A stretch of 64,000 nucleotides of DNA, taken from NCBI GenBank assembly GCA_963281255.1, contig OY725501.1, positions 759,882-823,881 on the forward strand, written 5' to 3'. The notes under the pieces were generated by a model. It was not told the origin of the DNA, ran no database searches, and saw nothing but the letters and a program-made list of their open reading frames with translations. Positions 43,811 to 55,009 of the stretch are shown here, one piece after another. Every line of letters begins with the position of its first letter. Within the stretch, counting starts at the first letter, position 1. This DNA is from Aphrocallistes beatrix. Lineage: Eukaryota > Porifera > Hexactinellida > Sceptrulophora > Aphrocallistidae. The translations under genes and the position numbers were made by a program.

Positions 43811-44424
43811 TATCTCTGTAACGAATTGATTGAAGAAACTGCCAGGTACAGAAAGCTGATCTTTGGCATGAGAGTCTTTTGACTATGACTCCAGTAAGTT
43901 CTGAGCTCAGACGAAAATATCGACTCATCATGTAATTATGATTTCATTGTCACCTTTTTTAAAATTAGAAATTTCAGTTTTTCTACCATAACTCAGCCAT
44001 TTTAAGTGATACAAGGCTGAAATTTTAATAGAATGTGTAAATTAATGCGGTTGGCTAAGTGATTTTTCTATTTATAGTCAGACCCCAAACTTTATGGCTT
44101 CCCCGCCCAAAATGGCTTAAACAGGAAATGACGCTACAAAACACCTCGCCAAGCGCGGGATAATTATTAATATATCTCACATATGATACAACTCTCATCC
44201 AAATATGATGACTCATCACTCCGTTATGATGTCATCATTACGCATCAAAAATTGACAAATTTCGTGATTTTTCGTTTGATATCGATTATTATAGTAGGAC
44301 AGACTTATTTAAAGATGTTGTTTCCCTTATAATTAATCAATGTGACCCTAGGCACCCGAAGGTCGACTCAGGCAAACACAAAGTGTCCGGCAGCCGCGCA
44401 GCGCAAGCAAGCGAAGCGCGCTTG

Positions 44425-45640
44425 TTTACTATAAATAGAAAAAACCCCAAGCCATCCGGGGGGTTTAAGCACATTTGATTCAATACAAATCCTATCTAAA
44501 CAATGAAATTGAGACCAGGGGCCTCATTCACTAAAGTTCTAAACTGAAATTCATCGAATTTTTCTTAGAATTCGCCGTAATTATTAGAATTTCACTTGAT
44601 TCAAAGAATTATTCTAAGAAGTTTTCAATTTTAAGTCGAATTCTTAGAATTATTTTAAGTAGTATTCACTAAAGTTCTAAAGTCAAATTCTTAGAATTTT
44701 TCTTAGAACTTGGCAAATTCTTAGAAAATCCTTGAATTCTAAGAAAAAGTCATAGAAATTATACGAATTCTAAGAGAAATTGTAAGTGAGGTAGGGGGTT
44801 GACTTAAATTCATTCTAAATAGTTGAAGTTCGAATTTTTAAAGATATACATTGTTTACAATGTTAACCTCTCGCTAATTGATGATGATGAATAGAATGGC
44901 TGTGTCTTAAGGTATAGTTTACATTGTTGAACACCGTTAGTTTCAGAAAAAAACATTTTTAAATTTATGAAATGGTTAGGTGCATCGCCCAAACATCTAC
45001 GCTCTTCAGCTCCCCCCAATGTTGTAATTTTTTAAAGGATTTTATAATATTCACATCAACTTTGATCAATGTTTCAAGAAAATTTATAAGATACTATTCT
45101 TAGAATTCTTCTTAGAATGACACCAATTCTAAGTATATTTCTTAAAATCCGTAAAGAATTGGTTAAGAATTGTATAAGAATTCTAAGAAAAAAATGCGAT
45201 TCTAAGAACTATCCTAAGATTTGATCAAATTCTAAGAATAATTCTTAGAATCCGTAAAGAATTTTAATGTCACTTAATTCTTTATGAATTCTAAGAATTT
45301 CATAGCAATTCTAAGAAATATTCTTAGAATGGCACTTAGAATTACAATAAGAAAAATTCTAAGAACTTTAGTGAATGAGGCCCCAGGAGGTTAGTTCATA
45401 ATAAACGAATGTTCATATTACGCGCCCTGACTGTATTATAGCTTATATATTTCTTACATCGTGGCCTTTATTAAAATTAAGCGTGAGACTATTGCCATTG
45501 ACAAGTCAGTGGCAATAGCAACTTCGTAAAATTAATTAAAAATTTAGATACCCAGTAATAATTTTTGGAGGCACCCCCCCCCCTGAACTACGCCAATACG
45601 ATTGTAAAAAGGGGGAATTCACCTGCCTAGCTTAGGTTTA
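44425..45640. repeat. Interspersed repeat, copy with an insertion
   Basis: Same repeat as 5290-5640, split at CCAGG by the 863-bp element 44520-45382. Confidence 0.7.
44520..45382. mobile_element. 863-bp element with GGCCTCATTCACTAAAG ends and 5-bp TSD
   Basis: Perfect inverted ends, with CCAGG duplicated (44515-44519, 45383-45387); the empty site is seen at about 5396. The interior is packed with TTCTAAGAA / GAATTCTTAGAAT words in both orientations and lacks coding frames. The superfamily is not clear to me. Confidence 0.8.
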
Positions 45641-45854
45641 ACTGATAATTATTTTTTTAAAGTATTAGCCTACCATTTTGACTTCATTCAAGTCACGAAA
45701 ATGTTGACTAGCTCTGAGATTCCACTCCATACCCCCCTCTATCTCCTGTCTACGTCACCTCCCTTCTGAACAAGCATCAGCCAGACCAGGCGAAAGTTCT
45801 CTCAATACCAGATAATCTATCGGGATTCAATGTAAGTTTCTAACAAATTACTCC

Positions 45855-46009
45855 AGGGGTCCGAATAAACGCCCCCCCCCCCGCTTATTAATTTTTGAAA
45901 AATTTCCACTCCCCCCCGTGCTTATTCCAACCCCCCCGCTTATTAATTATTGAGAATTCCCCCCCCCCCCCCCCGTCTATTCCAACCCCCCGTTTATTCG
46001 GACCCCTAG
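45855..46009. mobile_element. Poly-C MITE
   Basis: Ends AGGGGTCCGAATAAACG and CGTTTATTCGGACCCCT are inverted. The interior alternates C-runs with CTTATTAATT blocks. Confidence 0.65.
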
Positions 46010-46052
46010 AGTAGTCATTATTGCATTATCATAATATAATTTATGGCTTTAC

Positions 46053-46530
46053 TTCAAGGTTGCAACTAAAAGTTCAATATTCGGTTAGACCAAATACTAT
46101 TTGTCAAATAGTTGATATTCGGTTGGGAACCGAATATCAGTATTCGCATTCGGTTAGAGTGACCGAATATCAGTATTCGTATTCGGTTGAACTAACTGAA
46201 TATTATCAGTATTCGTATTCGGTTAGGGAATATTCATGAATATTTATATCCGGTTCAATCGGTTTCAACCTTGGTTATAATATATTTTCTAACTTATTTA
46301 CCTATCATATCAAGTCATTTCGTATCTGTAAAATAGGTCAACATACAGTACTATAACTATTCACAGTCCTCTATTAAAGATTATTTATTTCAGCTGCGCA
46401 GTATTAGAATTTATGAAGTACCTGAATAATATCAGTATTTGTATTTGGTTAGAGTTGCTGAATATTATTCGTATTCGGTTCAGGAACTATTCATGAATAC
46501 TGATATTCGGTTCAATCGGTTTCAACCTTG
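46053..46530. mobile_element. Two related MITEs rich in GAATATCAGTATTCG
   Basis: The first starts CAAGGTTGCAAC and ends GGTTTCAACCTTG (about 46275). A second copy of the same end is at about 46515-46531. TTCGGTTAG/GAATATCAG words repeat many times. The CAAGGTTG-type ends suggest hAT; target copies are not clear. Confidence 0.55.
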
Positions 46531-46556
46531 CTTTACTGTCATAAAATATTAACAAA

Positions 46557-47797
46557 CAAGCGCGCTTCGCTTGCTTGCGATGCGCGGCTGGCGGACACAA
46601 AAGTGTCCGCCGGAGGCTCCCTTCGGTCGCCTGGGGTCACATTGGTTAATCATAAGGGAAATAACATCTCTAAATACGTCTGTCCTACTGTTATAATCTA
46701 TATCGGACGAAAAATCACCAAATTTGTCAATTTTTAAAATTTTGATGCGTAATTATGACGTCATAACAAAGTGATGAGCAATCATTTTCAGTGCAGCTCC
46801 TATAGGGAGATGCCCTTATGGCATGGACGGAGTATCTCGTCCATCCGTATGTATGTATGTATGTCCGTACGCGCGCTACTGCGAAATCTAACAGTCTGAT
46901 ATTTACCAAATTTAGCATGTAGGATCTCTTTATGGTGTAGATGTGCACCGTCAACATTTTTTCGCAAAATGTCATCACTTCCGGTTTTTATGAGTATATA
47001 TTCATATTTTAACACCTCCACTGCAAAGCTTTGTTTAAAGATATAAATAAGATCTCAACGACTAATGTAGAGTATTTCACCACGTAGGATCCTATTTTCG
47101 CACTTTGAAAGTAATAATATGAATATTTAATGAGTTTCTAACATGTGTATATATACATATTTTCACACCTTTCGAAAAAATCTTATTTTGAGTTAAAAGC
47201 GAGTTTTCAACGGCTAATATAGGATATTTTAATACGTAGATTCCGATTCTAACAATTTGAAAATAATAATATAAATATTTTATGAGTTTCTAACATGTGT
47301 ATATATACATATTTTCACACGTTTCGAAAAAAACTTATTTTGAGCTTAAAGCTAGCTCTCAATGGCAAATATAGGGTATTTTAATATGTAGATTCCAAAT
47401 TTAACACTTAGAATACCGTAAGATTGATAATACACGATGTAATCCGATATTTATATTACATGTTCCTTCGAGTCACTTCCTGGAGCTGCACTATCGGTCT
47501 GTCGACCGACATTTTTTGATGATAGTTGCATCATTTGTGAGGTATGTTAGTACACAAATTCTATTATAATTTTAGCTTTCTATCTCCTATAATGGCTGAG
47601 TTATGCTCAAATAACTGTATTGCTTAACTTTTAAAAATGTGACAATGACGTCATATTTCCATGATAAGTCGACATTTCGGTCTGAGCTCAGAACTTACTA
47701 GAGCCATAGCAAAAAAACTTCCACATGCCAAAAATCAGCTTTCTGCGCCTGGCAGTTTCTTCAATCTATTCGTTACAGATATATATATATATATATA
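46557..47797 (-). mobile_element. Helitron-like F1 element with nested insertions
   Basis: The minus-strand copy begins at its 3' end (CAAGCGCGCTTCGC) and runs to the CTGTAACG block and (TA)n at about 47790. It is interrupted by the insertion at 46789-47510 and cut at its (TA)n by a pogo-like MITE. Confidence 0.8.
46789..47510. mobile_element. Insertion with AGTGCAGCTCC ends
   Basis: Left CAGTGCAGCTCC and right GGAGCTGCACTA are inverse; the right end carries a further GTCTGTCGACCGAC. ATTTT occurs on both sides. Inside are a short (ATGT)n tract, a module shared with 32809-32985 and two tandem copies of an approximately 170-bp unit with ACATGTGTATATATACAT. Confidence 0.6.
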
Positions 47798-48222
47798 CAG
47801 TGGAGCCTGTGTATAACGGCCACCCAAGGGACTGGACAAAATTGGCCGTTATACACAGGTGACCATTATATACAGGTGATTGTCTTGATCCCCAAAATGT
47901 ATCAACGTATTGCAATAAATATCAAGTTTTTAGAAATCCATTACTTGAAGTAATTATATGAAACTTGTCTATCTTTTATAACAGGTCCTGCAATAAACAC
48001 ATAAAAAGGTGAAAAAGGTGATGGCCGTCATAGACAGGTAGTGGCCGTTATACACAGTTTTAGGGTCAGTAAGGGACTACAAACGGATGGCCACTGGCTG
48101 CGTTGAGCAGGTGACCGCTATACACAGGTTCAATATTATGGAATTTCGGGCGGGACTGTTCATTGGTGACAGCTATAGATGGTGACCGTTATATAGAGTG
48201 GCCGTTATAGCAGGTTCGACTG
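47798..48222. mobile_element. pogo/Tigger-like MITE, TA target
   Basis: Ends CAGTGGAGCCTGTGTATAAC and the near-inverse GCAGGTTCGACTG, TA on each side. GGCCGTTATACACAGG words repeat inside. Landed in the (TA)n tract of an F1 copy. Confidence 0.8.
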
Positions 48223-48659
48223 TATACATTATATATAAATATATATTTATACAAACATTAATCTAGTTTTATTGGTAAGGATTATAATTATCTTGCCCCC
48301 TCCGAAATTCTACGCATTGATATATAGATGTATATCTACTTACAATCGCGGTTTACGCACTAGCGTTAGTTGTGTAGCACGGCTAGTGAACACTTCGTGT
48401 CTGCCGAGTCGCCTAGGGATATCAGCGAATTCGAGGCACCTGTCATGATGACGTAATAATAACTAAATAATGAATAATCATTAGTGGTTGATATTGGTAA
48501 GATCAAGTGGGAAATGTTACATGTTTGAACTTATAGCAATTCAAAAATCGACCTTTAATCATCTATTATGGCGATTTATGCTCAAAAAACTGAAATTTCA
48601 ATTTATGAAAAAGTGACGTTGACGTATTGCAGTAAATATATTAAAACTCGATTAATGTA
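48223..48659. other. Degenerate Helitron-like remnants
   Basis: Fragments of F1-type ends (AATCTAGTTTTATTGGTAAGG near 48262, a mutated hairpin region near 48380-48415). No genes. Confidence 0.4.
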
Positions 48660-48687
48660 TCCTTACTATAAAAACTCGATTAATGTA

Positions 48688-48730
<43 letters not shown>

Positions 48731-49225
48731 CTGTAACGAATTGATTGAAGAAACTGCCGGGCGCAGAAAGCTAATTTTTGGCATGTGGGAGTATTTTGGC
48801 TATGGCTCCAGTAAATTCTGAGCTCAGACGAAAATGTCGACTCATCATGGAATTATGACGTCATTGTCACATTTTAAAAAGTTAAGCAATACAGTTATTC
48901 GAGCATAACTGAGCCATTATAGGAGATAGAAGGCTGAAATTTTAATAGAATATGTATACTAACATGCCTCACATATGATACAACTATTATAAAAAAATGA
49001 TGACTCATCACTTTGTTATGACGTCATCATTACGCATCAAAAATTTTAAAATTGACAAATTTGGTGATTTTTCGAGTGATATCGATTTTAAAACTAAGAT
49101 GGACATATTTAGAGATGATATCTCCCTTATAATTAACCAATGTCACCTCCAGGCGACCGAAGGGAGCCTCTGGCGGACACAAAGTGTCCGCCAGCCGCGC
49201 AGCGCAAGCAAGCGAAGCGCGCTTG
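48660..49225 (+). mobile_element. Helitron-like F1 element, complete
   Basis: Starts TCCTTACTATAAAAACTCG after A, has (TA)n, and ends with the CGGACACAAAGTGTCCG hairpin and GCGCGCTTG before T. Confidence 0.82.
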
Positions 49226-49230
49226 TTGTA

Positions 49231-49872
49231 GTAAACTTTGGATTTAACGAGATCGGATTTAGAGTCAAATCGCTAATAACGACTTTTTTCTTGCCCCATA
49301 CATCCGCAGAGGTATTATATATACAGTATACTATGGGTATAACGACATATAAAACATATTTAGCGAAATTTTTTCATGCCCGCTCCCTCTAAATCCCATC
49401 AAATATAACGACTTTGGGGTAATCTGTACTGTGTACTGCAGAATAGCGTACCGTACATGCAAGCAGCTTGCTAGATTAGTCTGATTAGTTAATAATTAGG
49501 TTTTGATCATCTAATTATTAACTAATTAAAATTTTCCCTGTTTTGAAAAAACAGCTGACTTCTTTCCACAATCAAAACGTATTTAAAGCAATTGTGTAAA
49601 ATATATTTTCAATATCTTCGTCATGGATTCGGGTGTTTGGAGCAATAACCAACTCTTTTCAGTCTACTGACAAATATTGATCTATCACTTTTACTTTATG
49701 TGTTCTGGGTTTGTGTTCAAAATAGTATTGGATCATATCAAAAATTAAATTTGAGGTCCATCAAGGTATACTTGTATAATGCATACTTGGAGCTATTTCG
49801 AATTTAGCGGCATATCAGATATAACGACATTTTTGTCTCGCCCAAAAGAGCGCTTAAATCCGAAGTTCACTG
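49231..49872. mobile_element. pogo/Tigger-like MITE
   Basis: Left GTAAACTTTGGATTTAACG and right GCTTAAATCCGAAGTTCACTG are inverse, with TA at each side. ATAACGAC words occur throughout. About 640 bp, non-coding. Confidence 0.7.
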
Positions 49873-49945
49873 TAGTTGCTTGCTCGAGCTAGCAAAGTAC
49901 GGTGTGACATATATCCAATGCTTCTTCCTTCTTTGCTCGTTGTAT

Positions 49946-50050
49946 AAGCATTACAGTCTTACTGACTTTAGCTGGTATATCATATGGAGAAAGCCACTTA
50001 TTAATGTAGCCTCAGATAAGTGCATAGTTGTAATTATTAACATCACATTG
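49946..50050 (-). pseudogene. Fragment of the receptor PTP exon
   Basis: The minus strand reads ITTMHLSEATL and FLHMIYQ, matching IATMHPSKATLRDFLHMIYQ of R2 exon 10 (about 16270-16370). One extra codon and a following stop show decay. Only about 100 bp are recognisable, so another copy of this receptor tail once existed here. Confidence 0.7.
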
Positions 50051-50391
50051 TTTTATTTCAAGTGGAAGTATGCATTTTTCTGAGTTTTGTGGTGCATTTT
50101 CCATTTAAGATGCTTCCTCCAGCTGATAATATTAATCAAAAGCGTGAATACGTTTTCATGAAATTGGCTCTGTAAGGAGTGATATATGCAAATTAATTGC
50201 TGCATACGTGTTACTTTCAGTTCGAATGAACTCAACCAATAGCCAAATAATAGGTAGAACTGCAATAAGTAGTTAGTACGAATAGTCATGGCAGATTGTG
50301 GTACGTAGGTAGATCCATACTTCATTATATATAATTCGATGTTTAGAACACTGAATTCAACCTCTCAAAATATACTATACTATACCTCATT

Positions 50392-51450
50392 ATGAAATTA
50401 TGGAGACAGATCAATATAGAATTGAGTATTTTCTCACTCAGTAGCTTCCTATTCTGCATTCTCGCTCTAGTCGTCCTCTGCTACTTTATCAGGAGGAGGT
50501 ACCTACTTGCTATCGATATAAAAAATATCTCACAAGATGACTTGATAAGACCTGGTTACCGAAATCATCTGAAAAATCTAGAAATTAAATCAATGATAGC
50601 AAATTTTATAATTTCAATATTGATTGTCGAGTTCCTCTTCAATTTCACAGAATCGATGGAGCGCATGGAAACCTGGCGATTTGACTTTAAAGATTCAGTT
50701 CTATTTGACTTTCTGCACAAATCTCAAAAATATCTGTATCATATAAATGTCATAACATTCAACTGCCACCTCTCTATACCCTGTCTATTTCTTAAAGTCT
50801 TGTGGCTGGTATACCTACACTGTCCTTATCGATACACCATCATGAGATGGACTGGATGGATTGTGATCAGGTGTGTGTTTTTCTTCAGCATTAAAATATT
50901 AGATAATTTAGGATTAGCTATTTACCATAGAGAATTTCAAACTCTCTACAATGCAGCATTTGCACTTGTATTGCTAATTGACTTTGTCCTCTATCTTCTC
51001 TATTCTCGAAGATTTTACAAGCATATGAAAAGTAGAGAAATCGAGGCAAAACTATTCAAAGATAGAAAATCGTATCTTGCAGAGAGATCTATCCGTCGTC
51101 ATTTCAAAGTGAGCAGCATCCTTGTTGCTGTTGCGTTTTTTTGTTTCTCAATTTCACGAGTTTTCTATTCAGCAATTGGAGCATTGGAGGTCTTTCCTGA
51201 TATAGAATCATCAGGAATTTTCGCTACTTTCCTCAACGATAGTAAATTGAATCTCATCCATCTATATCGTCACGAGATCCTTGCTTTAGGTTTAACATTG
51301 TATTCACTAATATTCATTCTTAACTACCTGTACTTCGTGACTATGATTGTTGGCAGATTTCTGTTACAGAAATGGCGTCTCACTCACATTAACCAGAAGA
51401 TTAAGCCTATTGTTAGAGCATACCATAACTCCCTGTATTATCATTGGTGA
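50392..51450 (+). CDS. Orphan seven-helix membrane protein, single exon
   Basis: 352 codons from ATG (MKLWRQINIEL) to TGA. About seven hydrophobic helices are visible near residues 10-32, 62-82, 117-143, 152-178, 186-206, 243-270 and 295-325, with charged loops between, including KHMKSREIEAKLFKDRKSY before helix six. A short N-terminus, seven helices and no introns suggest a GPCR-like or chemoreceptor-like orphan. I recognise no family motif such as DRY or NPxxY, so the class is open. An AATAAA signal at about 51581 lies 130 bp after the stop. The frame is clean and long amid decayed repeats, so it is probably a real gene. The repeats around it are not part of it. Confidence 0.75.
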   Translation: MKLWRQINIELSIFSLSSFLFCILALVVLCYFIRRRYLLAIDIKNISQDDLIRPGYRNHLKNLEIKSMIANFIISILIVEFLFNFTESMERMETWRFDFKDSVLFDFLHKSQKYLYHINVITFNCHLSIPCLFLKVLWLVYLHCPYRYTIMRWTGWIVIRCVFFFSIKILDNLGLAIYHREFQTLYNAAFALVLLIDFVLYLLYSRRFYKHMKSREIEAKLFKDRKSYLAERSIRRHFKVSSILVAVAFFCFSISRVFYSAIGALEVFPDIESSGIFATFLNDSKLNLIHLYRHEILALGLTLYSLIFILNYLYFVTMIVGRFLLQKWRLTHINQKIKPIVRAYHNSLYYHW

Positions 51451-51580
51451 TTCTATTGAGACTGCAAATGAAGATGTACCAATTCTTTTCAATTATGTAA
51501 TGATATGTCAATAAGATTTGTACTTTTGTGTTAAATTAATTATCAATAAGTGGAATATAATTCTATAACTTCGAAGAAGT

Positions 51581-51586
51581 AATAAA
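51581..51586 (+). terminator. Polyadenylation signal of the seven-helix gene
   Basis: AATAAA about 130 bp after the stop codon at 51450. Confidence 0.6.
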
Positions 51587-51599
51587 CTTGGTTTGATCT

Positions 51600-52345
51600 C
51601 ATTGTCTAACAAACAGACTTGCTAGAAAAATATTTTTACACAATTTCTGGGGATTTTGCTTTATGTACTATTCGTTTTTCAGAATTAGATATACTCATAT
51701 ATGAGTGTTAAAATATGAATATTAAAAAATCATTTTAGAAATTACAGCAGTTTGCCTCTATCGTTCCAATTAGTTACCATCCAGGCTTGGAAGAGTCCTT
51801 GTATATTGTGCCAATGGCACATAAACTCCTAAGGACACTTCTTAGAACACCCCTTAGGATACCCTTAAACCCTAGTATGTTCTAGTGTTTGGAAGTATTC
51901 GCCATTCACATATATCCGGATATCCGTTTAACAGTGTCTATTTGAATTTTGTCCAATTTGTTATTTGACCCTTAGCCCCGGATTTCATGAGAATTCAAAG
52001 TTGCTGTATTTTCTGGTGTGGAACGGAAAAGCATTCCAGATGCGAACAGTTTCAATGTCAATCCTAATGGTAAAACAAGGGGAGATTAAATTCGCTCGAG
52101 ATGGTGTTAAATATGGGCACTCTCCCTATATAACTCTGAGTAGCCCCCAATTGAGATACAGTAATTTGTATCAATTGGAGGTGCTTCCCTAATTTGGAAG
52201 GGCTTGCGAATAGATCGGGGACGTAGAACGTTAAAGAGAGGGAGGACCCATTCCCTTGACACCTGACCTTGCGGAAAGTGTATCCCAAGGGAGAGGGGGC
52301 ACAGTGAAGTGCCCGAAATCGCCAGAGGAGGGCCACGGTCCCCAC
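51600..52345. other. Unassigned spacer
   Basis: No recognisable gene or repeat. A 75-codon plus frame and a 93-codon minus frame overlap each other and show no motif. Confidence 0.35.
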
Positions 52346-52734
52346 AGACCTTTCACTTGTTGAAAAATTTTAGAGGCTTTAGAGGTAACCTTCACTTGTT
52401 AGAATGGGATTTGTTGACTCTACCTTCACATGTTAGAATAATTTAGACATCAATGTAAATTTTCAAGTGCCGATTTTACAAGTTACTCGCATTTCAATCG
52501 GGATGTTTTATTATTGTTCTTTTTCTCAACGATCATGATACCCCAAAGTTTGTTGTTGATTTACCACCCGAGGTTCACCAATTGATCAGGGTTTCTGGTT
52601 TTTCGATATTCTTGATTTCTACAATAGAATCTTGGGGATTTTAAACAGTAAGCTATATTATCCAAGTATATAGTCATACAATATACATGGTGATATATTT
52701 TATCAGATTAAGGACAGAAAATGGAATTTAACAC

Positions 52735-53461
52735 CAGGGTTGTTTGATTTAAATCAAGTGATTTAAATCATTGATTTAAATCATGATTTAAATCAATGAT
52801 TTTTATTAATATAAATAATGATTTAAATCATATAATAAAGTAAAGTAGTCTCTCGCTAATACGAACACGGATAATGTAAAATACTGGTTAAAGCGAACAA
52901 AGTTTGATTCCCCAGCCTGTACAAATGCATGAAATTAACTTGAATTCCGGATAAAACGTACACGTTTCGGAGGTTCCCTGATTCGTATTAACGAGACTCT
53001 ACTATATTCGAATTATAATGATCACACATTTTATTGTGAACAATGTTCATCAATGGCTTTTTTAAAATCAAAAATTAAATTATTCAGCTCTGCCATCAAG
53101 CGCAGGAATTGAGCGGATATTTTCAACATTTGACTATATACATTCCAACATAAGGAAAATAGATTTGGAATCGATAAGGCGGCCAAGATTGTATTTATCT
53201 ACAGAATGCTCAATCTATCTATATAAAACTTCGTACTAAATTTTCTCTTCTACATTTTCCTATTGCAATTAATCATAAACATGCTGAATTCAAGCAAAAT
53301 TAAATCGATAATATGCTATTAAACTATCTGATTCTCAATGTTGTGGATTTATTAGCAAAATAATATTACAAAATGTGAAATGAATTACAAAAAGCAATAA
53401 AAATCAAAAAAATCCGGCTTTTTTGATTTTTAAAAAAAAATCATGATATTTAACAACCCTG
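52735..53461. mobile_element. hAT-type MITE with GATTTAAATCA repeats
   Basis: Ends CAGGGTTGTTTGATT and AACAACCCTG. GATTTAAATCA palindromes cluster at the left. No clear 8-bp duplication remains. It holds a second MITE (about 52848-52997). Confidence 0.65.
52848..52997. mobile_element. Small pogo-like MITE nested in the hAT MITE
   Basis: TAGTCTCTCGCTAATACGAA at the left and TTCGTATTAACGAGACTCTA at the right are near-inverse. Confidence 0.65.
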
Positions 53462-53533
53462 TTAAAATTAACACAGATGAATGCAGACGCAGTGTCGGAA
53501 AGGTTTTGACAACCTGACGGGAATAAATAAATA

Positions 53534-54293
53534 CAGGGCATTCCAAAAGTTCTCGTCCCAAATCTGTATTTCAAATGAGAGTGAAAATATAGGATATTTT
53601 CAATTTGTCCATTGTATTCCTTAGGGGATCAGCTTCCAATTTATATATTGGTTTATTTTAAAAGGACAATTATTGTGGTTCCTATATTAGATTTTTGTGC
53701 ATCGGTTTAGGGCACTGCCTTTGAACGTGATTTGGGGTTCCCTTTGATATATTTCAGTTCTGAGCAGATTTAGATTAAAACTGATCCCGCCATCCAATTC
53801 TACGCATCAACTAACATATAGATTGAATTCTCTGAAGTATTATAGTTTGAGGCTGAGGGAATAATTGTGTTTTGAAGTGGTTTACTACCATTTTTGTCCC
53901 ACTTTTTGAGTGGCGAAAATTGACAAAAAATCCACTAAAAGTGGCATGATATTTTTTCAACACGAGCAATACTATTGAACACCTCCCGATTACTTTTTCA
54001 CATTGGTTCTTAATTATTTCACCTTTTAATGACCTTATTCTACGATTTTCACAACTTTTATTCTCCAAATTTAGTTTTAAGCCATTTTCAATGGGAAGAT
54101 TCCAACTTTTCGACACTACCCTAAACCGATGCATAAAAATCTAATACAGGAACCACAATAACTGTCTTCTTAAAATAAACCAATATACAAATTGGAAGCT
54201 GATCCCTTAAGGAACACAATGGACAAATCGAAAATATCCTATTTTCACTCTCATTTGAGGTACAGATTTGGGACGAGAACTTTTGGAATGCCC
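53534..54293. mobile_element. Mariner-like MITE with about 185-bp inverted arms
   Basis: Ends CAGGGCATTCCAAAAGTTCT and its inverse, flanked by TA. The arms run to about 53722 and from about 54110 (GCATCGGTTTAGGG). The ends resemble those of the mariner at 42477 (AGGGCRTTC), so a mariner transposase may have moved it. Confidence 0.8.
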
Positions 54294-54700
54294 TATGTAT
54301 ATTCAATCGAAGCTTAAAGGAAATTATATTTACTTTAGATGCGTGTTATTTAGGAATACTTGCAAAGGAAGGAGCAAATTAAATCGTGAGACTAATTTGA
54401 TAACTCCTCTGAAAGGACACAACCATGATGTTGGTGAGCATTTACTAGAAATATTTATAGACAAAATGCAAAACGATGGCTAAAAATCACAAACCAACCT
54501 CAGAGAAGTATTCGATGATGCTACAAGAGACAGCCAATTCGCATGTGAAATCTCGTTTCCTCGATGTGATTTATCAATGTATCGTGCAAGAAAGAAGTTG
54601 GAACCTAAAATGCCATTTAATGCTTCTGAGTTTTTGGATATGATACATAACCACAACTTTCGGAAATTTCCCAATTTGTTAACTTATATTCTCTTACTTC
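54294..54700 (+). pseudogene. FLYWCH zinc-finger / MULE-type gene piece
   Basis: Reads LKGNYIYFRCVLFRNTCKGR and later LKGHNHDVG, the FLYWCH finger pattern (aromatics, C, C, H-x-H). After one TAA (54481) it goes on as NLREVFDDATRDSQ and MYRARKKLEPKMPF, the usual segment between FLYWCH and the MULE transposase core. FLYWCH fingers bind DNA and commonly ride on MULE transposons. The mariner-like MITE cuts it at the 5' side, and the transposase core is absent. Confidence 0.7.
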
Positions 54701-55009
54701 AATTCTATTTTTTTTTGTTATTCTATTCTATTTTTATCTTATTCTATTCTATTTTTTGCTGAATCTATTCTATTATTGGTTATTCTTTACTCACTGACTC
54801 CATTATGTTAACAATAAATATATTACATGTTTACTACTACATTTCATTCAAATAAGGTAAATTTAATTACTCTAACAAGTGAAAGTAGTCAACAAATACC
54901 ATTCTAACAAATGAAGGTTGCCTCTAAAATTTCTAACAATTGAAAACTCGGAAAATTCTAACAAACAAAGCTCCAAAATTCTAACAAGTGAAGCGCCCTC
55001 AGAATTGAA

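Larger units (their letters stand above)
42433..44424 (+). mobile_element. Helitron-like F1 element with a nested mariner
   Basis: Starts TCCATACTATTAAAACTCG after A, is interrupted in its (TA)n tract by mariner 42477-43810, continues CTGTAACGAATTGATTGAAG and ends GCGCGCTTG before T. A 118-bp foreign block lies inside at about 44046-44163; it is the inverse of the repeat at 5236-5300. Confidence 0.8.
52348..55005. mobile_element. Probable MULE-like element with about 100-bp ends, heavily invaded
   Basis: 52348-52450 (CCTTCACTTGTTAGAATGG, then GTTGACT, then CACATGTTAGAAT) is the inverse of about 54842-54945, with extra TTCTAACAA repeats out to 55005. Between the ends lie a hAT MITE, a mariner-like MITE and a FLYWCH-MULE-type coding piece. 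Long ends plus that coding piece suggest a Mutator-like element. No target duplication was identified. Confidence 0.5.

Noticed and set aside
53811-54134. 107-codon minus-strand frame
   Set aside because: It lies in the mariner-like MITE and has no recognisable motif.
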